Shown: positions 1-5,724 of the stretch, one piece after another
How the letters are laid out: each line of letters begins with the position of its first letter
Position numbering within the stretch: position 1 is the stretch's first letter
Assembly (NCBI GenBank): GCA_002314675.1
Contig: DCGZ01000154.1
Coordinates: 10,378 to 16,687, forward strand
Reading direction: 5' to 3'
Origin: Fibrobacter sp. UBA1765
Lineage (GTDB): Bacteria > Fibrobacterota > Fibrobacteria > Fibrobacterales > Fibrobacteraceae
Length of the DNA stretch: 6,310 bases
Made by a program: the position numbers and the translations under genes
The notes under the pieces: model-generated
The model's database searches: none
What the model was told of the DNA's origin: nothing
What the model saw: the letters and a program-made list of their open reading frames with translations, nothing else

Positions 1-45
1 TCACCCTTCGGGCTTCGCGAACCTCTTCCAGAGCTTCGCAAAGTC

Positions 46-84
46 CTAAATCGCATTTGATATGCTCCGCATAATGCGATTTAG
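46..84. repeat. Inverted repeat, 11-bp perfect outer arms
   Basis: CTAAATCGCAT (46-56) pairs perfectly with ATGCGATTTAG (74-84). Inside, TATGC (61-65) pairs with GCATA (69-73) around a TCC loop, and TTGA (57-60) forms a one-sided bulge. There is no T-run next to the outer stem, so it does not look like an intrinsic terminator. It could be an intergenic repeat element, an RNA processing site or a protein-binding site. Confidence 0.7.
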
Positions 85-91
85 TCGCCCC

Positions 92-111
92 CTCGACCCC
101 CTGGGGTCGAG
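92..111. repeat. GC-rich palindrome, 9-bp arms
   Basis: CTCGACCCC (92-100) and GGGGTCGAG (103-111) are perfect complements with two bases between them, so as RNA the innermost pairs would open to form the loop. The 11-base word CCCTCGACCCC (90-100) also occurs inside the tRNA gene (197-207, plus-strand reading). That may be coincidence in a C-rich stretch. No U-tract follows in either direction. Confidence 0.65.
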
Positions 112-137
112 CATCCGACACTTTATCACAAAAAAAT

Positions 138-169
138 AAAAAGACCGATGCTTTCGCACCGGTCTTTTT
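138..169 (-). terminator. Bidirectional Rho-independent terminator after tRNA-Gly
   Basis: A 14-bp stem (138-151 with 156-169) encloses a four-base loop that reads GAAA, a GNRA tetraloop, on the minus strand. The stem is continuous apart from one G-U pair. The A5/T5 ends give a U-tract in both directions, so it can end the tRNA transcript, starting 8 bases after the tRNA's 3' end, and also any plus-strand transcript entering from the left. Confidence 0.9.
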
Positions 170-176
170 ATTTTCG

Positions 177-249
<73 letters not shown>

Positions 250-254
250 TTGGG

Positions 255-289
255 TGACCCAATATTAGAAAATTAAATTTTCTTGTAAA
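255..289 (-). promoter_or_regulatory. Candidate promoter of tRNA-Gly
   Basis: Reading the minus strand, a -35-like TTTACA (284-289, 5/6 to consensus) is followed after 16 bases by a -10-like TAATAT (262-267, 4/6). Transcription would start near 255, just before the tRNA. The stretch right after the -10 is GC-rich (GGGTCACCC), as expected for a stringently controlled stable-RNA promoter. The A/T-only tracts at 301-319 lie where an UP element would be. A perfect palindrome, AGAAAATTAAATTTTCT (267-283), fills the spacer. Function is inferred from position and similarity to sigma-70 consensus only. Confidence 0.5.
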
Positions 290-298
290 GGGTATTTT

Positions 299-321
299 CT
301 AAAAAAAATCATTTTTTTTAG
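299..321. repeat. A/T inverted repeat after the SPOR gene stop
   Basis: CTAAAAAAAA (299-308) and TTTTTTTTAG (312-321) are perfect complements around TCA, two bases beyond the SPOR gene's stop codon. With almost no G-C pairs it would be a weak terminator for that gene. It also falls at the UP-element position of the tRNA promoter, which may be its main role. The sequence does not decide between these. Confidence 0.45.
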
Positions 322-323
322 TT

Positions 324-728
324 TTATTTCACCTTGATCACAAACGCACTAATGTTATAGGCAGAAAGTTCACGAGCCTTGTCTTCAGCTTCGCTCTTGC
401 TAGACCAGCCACCTGCACGGAGCTTGTAGAACGGCGTATCAAAAACAACATTGATAGTATAACCGGTACTTGCCGCAAGCTGGTCGCGGCGACGCTGTGC
501 AGCGTCAAAGTCAGCCAAGGCTTCAAACTGCAAAACAAACCATGAATTGCTCTTAGCCTGTTTGCTTGCTGGAGCCGGCTTTGCGGCTTCTTCGGCCTTC
601 TTGCCACGCAAGGAGGAATTTAGCTGAGGTTTGTATTCCTTGCCACGGAACAGGGAGTCCATGTCTGTTGGCGAAGCTGCGAATGCACAAAGTGCGGTAA
701 ACAAAATAATTGAAAAAACTTTAAGCAT
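324..728 (-). CDS. Small secreted SPOR-domain protein
   Basis: This 134-residue protein is predicted to be periplasmic. Residues 1-17 are a signal peptide: Lys3, a hydrophobic core VFSIILFTALCAF, and a likely signal peptidase I cut after AFA. The Cys14 context (TALC) does not fit a lipobox. Residues 20-60 form a Lys/Ala/Pro-rich linker. Residues 62-133 fit a SPOR domain, with opening strand WFVLQFEAL, a helix DAAQRRRDQLA, the typical YKLRAGGW strand (99-108 region), a second helix SEAEDKARELSA, and closing strand AFVIKVK. SPOR domains bind peptidoglycan glycan strands stripped of stem peptides, often at the division septum. With nothing but a SPOR domain, it may be a small cell-wall-binding accessory protein. 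The start is fixed by the signal peptide. No good Shine-Dalgarno sequence precedes it, and a terminator ends 14 bases upstream, so its transcription is unusual. The exact role is unknown. Confidence 0.88.
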   Translation of the reverse strand: MLKVFSIILFTALCAFAASPTDMDSLFRGKEYKPQLNSSLRGKKAEEAAKPAPASKQAKSNSWFVLQFEALADFDAAQRRRDQLAASTGYTINVVFDTPFYKLRAGGWSSKSEAEDKARELSAYNISAFVIKVK

Positions 729-734
729 ACCACA

Positions 735-763
735 AATGTAACAAAAAAGGCGCCCGCTCGCAA
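735..763 (-). promoter_or_regulatory. Candidate SPOR-gene promoter overlapping the terminator
   Basis: On the minus strand TTGCGA (758-763, 4/6 to TTGACA) is separated by exactly 17 bases from TACATT (735-740, 4/6 to TATAAT, fitting TANNNT). Six bases then lead to the ATG at 728, so transcription would begin at or next to the start codon and give a leaderless mRNA. The -35 and spacer lie inside the terminator hairpin of the upstream gene. This rests on weak hexamers. The alternative is read-through from the fibro-slime gene. Confidence 0.35.
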
Positions 764-780
764 GAACGGACGCCTTTTTT
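743..780 (-). terminator. Bidirectional Rho-independent terminator after the fibro-slime gene
   Basis: AAAAAAGGCG (743-752) pairs with CGCCTTTTTT (771-780). After one C/A mismatch, CCG (754-756) pairs with CGG (767-769) around a ten-base loop. The A6/T6 ends provide a U-tract both ways. It begins 13 bases past the fibro-slime stop codon (minus direction) and ends only 14 bases before the SPOR gene's ATG. Confidence 0.88.
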
Positions 781-793
781 AAAATTTTAATTA

Positions 794-3700
794 TTACTTA
801 CTTACGCGGCGGAAGCCAACGGAATTGGTCTGATCCTTCTTACCATCCTTGAACTTCTTGGTTTCGCCACTTTCCGGATTGGTACCCGTGATTTCCACAT
901 GAGAAGAAATCTTGGAAATGTAAGCGCCAGTGCCAACCAAGCGACCATCGTTAGTCACACCAGTCCAGGCAAGGTAGAGGAACTTAGGAGAGGTCATGCA
1001 GTTTTCACCAGCTCCGTATACAGATTCGTCAGTGCACTTGACTTCGCCCTTCTGGGAGGCAACAAAGCCGCCAAGGTTAGTGAAGTAGAAGATTTCATAC
1101 TTGAATACCAAGTCTTCCGGATTCTTCACGACGTATGTAACCTTCTTGCCACGTTCGCTTACTGTCAACTTGTCGCTGTTTTCAAAGTAAGCAAGATCAG
1201 GCTTTACAAGCTGGCCGATCATATTCTTGTAAGCGCCAGAAACTGTAGCCTTGTCGCTTTCAAACTTGTCAACGGCAACCACATTGATTACTGTCTTGTC
1301 GTTCATGAACTTCTGAACAAGCGGATCGTTCGGGTTCAATGTGTTGAACGGAATCATTACGATTTCAGTACGTTCTTCACCAGTTACCTGAATCCATGGA
1401 GATGGAATTGCAGCGTCGTAATCAGTCGGAGCATTGCCAGCCGTATCAGACAAAACCTTGTATGCAAAGCGGGCATAGTCACCGTTCTGCGGAGTTGCAT
1501 TGCGGTTGTCTGCACTACCGTGGAGATAGCGGACAGAAACAACGTCTGCACCTGTACCGACATCCTGGAGTGTTGCCGGAGTCAAGTAGCGTGATTCATT
1601 GTACGGATACTTTTCAGCATTGATTGTTGCTGCAGAGTATACATAGTAAGAGAATGCTTCCTTGAGGTTACCACCTTCAATAGCGGCAACTGGTTCAGAG
1701 AAGGTAAACTTGATGTTGTCGAAACGGTCATCCGTTGCGTCAACGGTAATGAATGCCTTCATAATAACCGGAGCAATGCGGTCAGAAATCTTCTTGTCGA
1801 AGGAGCTTACAACGAGTTTGCCACGATCTTCATAGGTAGCCCAGTTACGAACCTGAACCTTTTCAAGACCAGTGCCAGTACCATCATCTGCAGTTTTGAT
1901 TTCTTTAGACAATACCATGCCAGAGAAGGTCAAGGTACTGTCGTTTGGACGGTTCTTGAAGGCATCAAGAATTGCAGCACGGCCAATAGTATCAGAGCAA
2001 GCAACGAGAGAATCCTTCTTAGAACTGGACTTCAGGTTCTTTTCGGCATTGAACACGAAGTTTTCAAGTTCAAAGTCGTTTGGAACGTCCCAGTTCACGC
2101 AAATGAAGTCCGGGAGGGAGTCGTTTGGAACACTGCCGCTTTCATCCTTACCGAATGGACGATGGTAGGTAATAGAAATGGAGTCTGCCTTACCATCAAG
2201 ATATTCGCGAGTTTCTGAATAGAGCGGTTCTGGAATACGATATGCAGAACTTGTCGGCTCACCCTTGGTATCAAACACTTCTACAAGGATCGGAGTCGGG
2301 CAAGGCGGTTCACGGAATCGCATATTGCCGTAAGTTGCAGCTACAAGTTCCGGATTTTCAGTTGCTGCCAAGGTAATGAATGCAAGCGGATCCGGTTCAT
2401 AGTAAACCTTTTCAGAAAGGACGGTCACAGAGGCAAGGCCCTTATTGAACGGGCTAACAGCAGCGGTAATGCGGCTAGGAACTGCAGGGCCGGCTTCAGC
2501 AAGGTCTACAGCAAATGCACATTCTGTGCAAACTTCACCAGTGATCGGGTTTACAGCAATCAAGTTGAGTTCAACGTCGGAGCCCATCCAGTTGTAGTAA
2601 TCTTCACCATCGGCATCCTTATCCGGGTCGCCGGTAACTTCGGTATAAGAAGCTACAGCACCTGTAGAATCCTTAACGATATCACGTACAAACACAAGCT
2701 TTGGTGCATGGAACTTGATTGTTGTTGCGGTCTTCAAGGAAACTTCCTTTGGTTCCGGGTTAGCAGTCAAGCCAGCAAGCGGAACGTCAAGCCATACGGT
2801 ATCAACACCAGTTTCATCAATCTGGCGCGGGAATACAGCCTTAGCATCACCATCCTTAGATGTATAGACATTTACACCGGCAGCGACATTCAAAGAATAA
2901 GTCTGGCCTACAGCAGAAACAAGGTCAATATCTGTTTCAGAAACTGCAGAAACATATACTGGCACGCGGCTTCCGGCAAGTGCATCGCCAACAAACTTCC
3001 ATTCTGTACCAGCTGCGTATGCTTCAATAACGTCATCACCATCGATCGGATTGTAAACAACATCCTGGGTAACGATATCAAGGTTACCCTTGACACGGAA
3101 CTTAATGGTTGTCTTCTTGCCGTTAATGACAATCAACAAGCGGTAGTTACCAGGAGGGAGCCCACCAATCTTTGTAGCATTGATCTTTGGCATATACGGG
3201 TTAGAAATATCAATACCCGGGAGAGCAGCAACCTGAGCCTGGGTCTTAACGGTATCACCGGCACGGTTAACAACATAGTATTCAACAGCCATGTCCAAGG
3301 TACCATCGGCACCGCACTTGATTTGCGGTTCTTCAGAATCGCCACCAGTTGCCATGGCAGCAGCACAAGAAGCACCACCTGTCACTTCATAGCAAATGTT
3401 GTAAGAAACGGAGCCATCAGGATCCTTTGCAGTCGGTTCTGCAGAAAGACCAGTCTTCTGCTTAATGTACATGTTAGTCTTGATACGAACGTTAGACATT
3501 GTAGTACGACGGTCGCAGAAGAAGATATCGATATCATAAGTCTGGCCTTCAACAAGCGGGTTACCGGCAGCGTCGGTAAGCAAGTCAAGGTTTGCGTATC
3601 CCGGAGCAGCCAAGTGAGTACCACCGATATCAACAGCCAAGCGGCCACCGATAAATACCCAAATATCATCGTCACCACGGAATGTAAAGCGTAAGCCCTT

Positions 3701-5416
3701 CTTCATAACGAAGTTTGCATGGGATTCAAAGCAGTAATGCTGGTTACGACCAACTGTAGAAGCCCAACGAGCTTCGCCAAGACCCTGGAGCTTGTTCACA
3801 TCGCCATCATAGCCAACGCGACCCACCAGTTTTTCACCACCCTTCGAATAGAATGCCCATCCTTCCGGAGCCTGGTCCGGGCAGCTCCAGCCAAAGCCGC
3901 ACATATCAGTGCCGCCACCAGGGAATGCCTTCTTGAATGCAGCATCGGTGCCATCACCATCAGCAAAAACGCCATTACAATCCATGCCAGTCGGCCAACC
4001 CGGACCCTTACACATAAGGTCCATACGAGCAACGCCTTCTGTAGGATCAGTTCCAGTCAAATAAGAACCATAGAATACAGGACCTTCAGCCATACGCTTT
4101 GTACGAGCTGCCGGGAGAGCTGGAGTCAAGCCAGCTTCAACAACCTTAGCATTCATTGTGGCATCATCAAGTTCTGCCGGGTAGAAGCCACCGATAACAG
4201 TAGTTCCTGGAGACTGATAGTAGTCAGAGTTAAATTCCCACTTGCCGTCTGCTGAGCGACCAAATTCCAAGTCATAGCAGGTAACTTCGTTAACAGACGG
4301 AGTTGGGCGGAACATCTGGTTGAAAAGATCCTTGCTAATAAAGCACTCTTCACCATAGGCAGAAAGAACCGGCTTTTTATCGGCACTAAGCAAAGGTTCT
4401 ACAATACCTGTTTTAACACCGATACATGCATTTACCGCATTCACTGCTGCCGTAGCAGAAATACCCTGGGCACCTCTCTGGCAGCCTTCGCCACTCGGAT
4501 TCTGGTAGCAAGAGAATGCCGGGTGCAAAGAAGCGTCGGTATCATAAATAATAGCAGCAAGGTTATAAGAGCAGGAGCCCTCAATGTCGTCTACACCTTC
4601 AGTATAGAAACCAGCCGGTGAGCCGTCATCGTCTTCACGGTTTTCCGGGTCAGGAATAAAGAACAAGGTATTCACGCCCTTGTCGGCATAAAGCGTTGCC
4701 AAGTCAATCGGGGTAGCGAACTCATTCTGTTCATCCGTACCGTTCTTGCCAAGAGCCTCAGCTTTTTCTTCATCGTCGTCACGATAAATAATTACGTTAT
4801 CAGACGGAGCTTCGGAGAAGAAGATATAATAGTACCAGCCACAACGACTCGGGTCAGCGATCATCGGATTGCCAGTAACGCCGCCATCATTCGAAATCAT
4901 TGGGGTTGCGCCCATCCATTCCTGTTCTTCTGGAATGAGCACATAGAAATACTTTGCGTTAGGTGGTGCCGTAGAAACAACAGTTTCACCATCCTTCTCT
5001 GGATTGTTGTAGATATAAAGTTCATCGGAACCGACCATATCGGCACAGCCAATCTTATCGGCCTGATCCCAGCCGCCAGCACCACCAAGGACATCGAAAT
5101 GAACCTTGGTAATACCCTTGTCATTCCAACCGTTATTTTCCTTCATAACGAAGAATTCTTTGGAATAAGCTGCACCCTTATCTGAGGAGAACACCCACCA
5201 TTTTCCAGAAGGATCCAAATCCGTAGCGGCAAGCGGAAGGGCGTTACCATCCATTACGACAACGGCACTTGTCCAGGAATCCGGCTTTTCGATATAGAAA
5301 TTCTTGCCACCGCACTCCATAGACCATGCATTCTGCAAGCCAAAGGCAGCGGCAAGTACAAATGCACCTCGGGCAATTAGCGAGCCGAACTGTACTTTTT
5401 TAGGGTTTTGATTCAT
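794..5416 (-). CDS. Giant secreted fibro-slime domain protein
   Basis: This 1540-residue protein is predicted to be surface-exposed or outer-membrane associated. The start at 5416 is chosen over an in-frame ATG 41 codons upstream because GAGGA sits five bases ahead and a clear signal peptide follows: KK at 6-7, hydrophobic core 17-27, likely cut after AWS at 32. Residues 40-140 and 157-258 look like two diverged copies of one beta-rich, aromatic module, possibly carbohydrate-binding. Residues about 380-650 are Cys-rich and hold the fibro-slime (PA14-like) domain: FRGDDDIWVFIGGRLAVDIGG from 579, then GTH and a YDIDIFFCDRR strand near 627-637. A long beta-rich middle has a DxDxDG acidic loop (930-939). 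An Ig-like domain with FTFSEPV (1237-1243) and a FlgD-like Ig fold (about 1436-1506, WTGxxxDGRLVGTGAY at 1484-1499) follow, then a basic tail (1520-1540). Some fibro-slime proteins of F. succinogenes are cellulose-binding outer-membrane proteins, so fibre adhesion is likely but inferred. No glycosidase motif is seen. Confidence 0.92.
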   Translation of the reverse strand: MNQNPKKVQFGSLIARGAFVLAAAFGLQNAWSMECGGKNFYIEKPDSWTSAVVVMDGNALPLAATDLDPSGKWWVFSSDKGAAYSKEFFVMKENNGWNDKGITKVHFDVLGGAGGWDQADKIGCADMVGSDELYIYNNPEKDGETVVSTAPPNAKYFYVLIPEEQEWMGATPMISNDGGVTGNPMIADPSRCGWYYYIFFSEAPSDNVIIYRDDDEEKAEALGKNGTDEQNEFATPIDLATLYADKGVNTLFFIPDPENREDDDGSPAGFYTEGVDDIEGSCSYNLAAIIYDTDASLHPAFSCYQNPSGEGCQRGAQGISATAAVNAVNACIGVKTGIVEPLLSADKKPVLSAYGEECFISKDLFNQMFRPTPSVNEVTCYDLEFGRSADGKWEFNSDYYQSPGTTVIGGFYPAELDDATMNAKVVEAGLTPALPAARTKRMAEGPVFYGSYLTGTDPTEGVARMDLMCKGPGWPTGMDCNGVFADGDGTDAAFKKAFPGGGTDMCGFGWSCPDQAPEGWAFYSKGGEKLVGRVGYDGDVNKLQGLGEARWASTVGRNQHYCFESHANFVMKKGLRFTFRGDDDIWVFIGGRLAVDIGGTHLAAPGYANLDLLTDAAGNPLVEGQTYDIDIFFCDRRTTMSNVRIKTNMYIKQKTGLSAEPTAKDPDGSVSYNICYEVTGGASCAAAMATGGDSEEPQIKCGADGTLDMAVEYYVVNRAGDTVKTQAQVAALPGIDISNPYMPKINATKIGGLPPGNYRLLIVINGKKTTIKFRVKGNLDIVTQDVVYNPIDGDDVIEAYAAGTEWKFVGDALAGSRVPVYVSAVSETDIDLVSAVGQTYSLNVAAGVNVYTSKDGDAKAVFPRQIDETGVDTVWLDVPLAGLTANPEPKEVSLKTATTIKFHAPKLVFVRDIVKDSTGAVASYTEVTGDPDKDADGEDYYNWMGSDVELNLIAVNPITGEVCTECAFAVDLAEAGPAVPSRITAAVSPFNKGLASVTVLSEKVYYEPDPLAFITLAATENPELVAATYGNMRFREPPCPTPILVEVFDTKGEPTSSAYRIPEPLYSETREYLDGKADSISITYHRPFGKDESGSVPNDSLPDFICVNWDVPNDFELENFVFNAEKNLKSSSKKDSLVACSDTIGRAAILDAFKNRPNDSTLTFSGMVLSKEIKTADDGTGTGLEKVQVRNWATYEDRGKLVVSSFDKKISDRIAPVIMKAFITVDATDDRFDNIKFTFSEPVAAIEGGNLKEAFSYYVYSAATINAEKYPYNESRYLTPATLQDVGTGADVVSVRYLHGSADNRNATPQNGDYARFAYKVLSDTAGNAPTDYDAAIPSPWIQVTGEERTEIVMIPFNTLNPNDPLVQKFMNDKTVINVVAVDKFESDKATVSGAYKNMIGQLVKPDLAYFENSDKLTVSERGKKVTYVVKNPEDLVFKYEIFYFTNLGGFVASQKGEVKCTDESVYGAGENCMTSPKFLYLAWTGVTNDGRLVGTGAYISKISSHVEITGTNPESGETKKFKDGKKDQTNSVGFRRVSK

Positions 5417-5420
5417 ATCT

Positions 5421-5425
5421 TCCTC
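5421..5425 (-). promoter_or_regulatory. Ribosome binding site that sets the fibro-slime start
   Basis: The minus strand reads GAGGA, then four bases, then the ATG at 5416. This is a good Shine-Dalgarno match at normal spacing. The earlier in-frame ATG at 5539 has nothing similar, and translation from it would bury the signal peptide behind 41 extra residues. Confidence 0.75.
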
Positions 5426-5454
5426 AAATAAAAATACACAAAAGACAATAAGCC

Positions 5455-5467
5455 TAAGCCTATTGTA
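5455..5467 (-). promoter_or_regulatory. Candidate -10 box of the fibro-slime promoter
   Basis: The minus strand reads TACAAT at 5462-5467, a 5/6 match to TATAAT, which would place the start of transcription near 5455 and give a leader of about 38 bases. No convincing -35 hexamer lies 16-18 bases upstream (the best is CTTAAA, 3/6), so an activator or an alternative sigma factor is possible. A 6-base direct repeat AAGCCT AAGCCT (5450-5461, plus strand) covers the predicted start. Confidence 0.3.
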
Positions 5468-5579
5468 ATTACACAAGCCGAAATTTAAGCTATTTAAAGC
5501 AAAAATGCAACAAAGTAAGTGGAAAAAAAAGTTTTCCAACTGTTACAACTGCAATTTTTTGTGATAAAGCACAACAACA

Positions 5580-5601
5580 AAAAGGGCAAAAAAAGCCTTT
5601 T
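5580..5601 (-). terminator. Probable ribF terminator
   Basis: On the minus strand AAAAGGC pairs with GCC and TTTT around a seven-base T loop, with one bulged C, and is followed by TTTTTGTTGTTG. The stem is short, so efficiency is uncertain. It lies about 125 bases past the ribF stop and ahead of the fibro-slime promoter region, where a terminator is expected. Confidence 0.5.
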
Positions 5602-5646
5602 AGAGTACTAAATGTTGATAAGTTGTTAAGACTTGTGAATAAGCAC

Positions 5647-5666
5647 AAAAATGTATACACATTTTT
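5647..5666. repeat. 8-bp perfect inverted repeat
   Basis: AAAAATGT (5647-5654) and ACATTTTT (5659-5666) are perfect complements around ATAC. It could be an operator for a dimeric regulator or a weak hairpin behind ribF. With one G-C pair per stem it is unlikely to be a good terminator by itself. Confidence 0.55.
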
Positions 5667-5675
5667 ACAACTCAA

Positions 5676-5717
5676 AATTTCTAATTCTTAATTCTGAATT
5701 CTGAATTCTTAATTAAC
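5676..5717. repeat. Heptanucleotide tandem repeat
   Basis: Six consecutive 7-base units can be read: AATTTCT, AATTCTT, AATTCTG, AATTCTG, AATTCTT and AATTAAC. The central four (5683-5710) differ only in the last base, and the outer two are degraded. The array ends 7 bases before the ribF stop codon (on the minus strand, just downstream of it). It looks like a short simple-sequence array of the kind that changes copy number by slippage. Any function is unknown. Confidence 0.75.
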
Positions 5718-5724
5718 AATCGCC

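Larger units (their letters stand above)
1..130. other. Non-coding spacer with stacked palindromes
   Basis: I see no credible gene here. The stretch carries a near-exact direct repeat, GCTTCGCGAA at 12-21 and GCTTCGCAAA at 33-42, and then two inverted repeats that are listed separately. The only long open frame (minus strand, 46-234) runs straight through the terminator and the tRNA and is not believable as a gene. The arrangement resembles a REP-like intergenic element, but that is inference from its shape only. Confidence 0.5.
5417..5724. other. A/T-rich spacer between ribF and the fibro-slime gene
   Basis: No gene is credible here. Small minus-strand open frames are Phe/Leu/Cys-rich translations of A/T runs. 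From right to left the spacer holds heptamer tandem repeats (5676-5717), an 8-bp inverted repeat (5647-5666), three DnaA-box-like words (5613-5661), a terminator-like hairpin (5580-5601), a 7-bp inverted repeat TGGAAAA/TTTTCCA (5520-5538), and the fibro-slime promoter and leader. Confidence 0.7.

Noticed and set aside
2708..3694. Plus-strand open frame of 328 codons
   Set aside because: It lies wholly antisense to the fibro-slime gene, its product shows no domain and has an odd Asn/Ser/Cys-rich composition, and it reflects codon bias of the opposite strand. The same applies to plus-strand frames at 899-1594, 1872-2168 and 3719-4255.
5417..5539. Longer start for the giant protein at the ATG at 5539 (41 extra residues)
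   Set aside because: The extra residues are a Phe/Leu/Cys-rich translation of the A/T-rich spacer, no ribosome binding site precedes that ATG, and the ATG at 5416 has GAGGA and a proper signal peptide.
5559..5567. A fourth DnaA-box-like word (TTATCACA)
   Set aside because: It is one base shorter than the TTATNCACA consensus, so it does not keep the required spacing.
5490..5675. Minus-strand open frame of 61 codons in the spacer
   Set aside because: It crosses the terminator-like hairpin, starts without a ribosome binding site, and translates to low-complexity Phe/Leu/Cys sequence.
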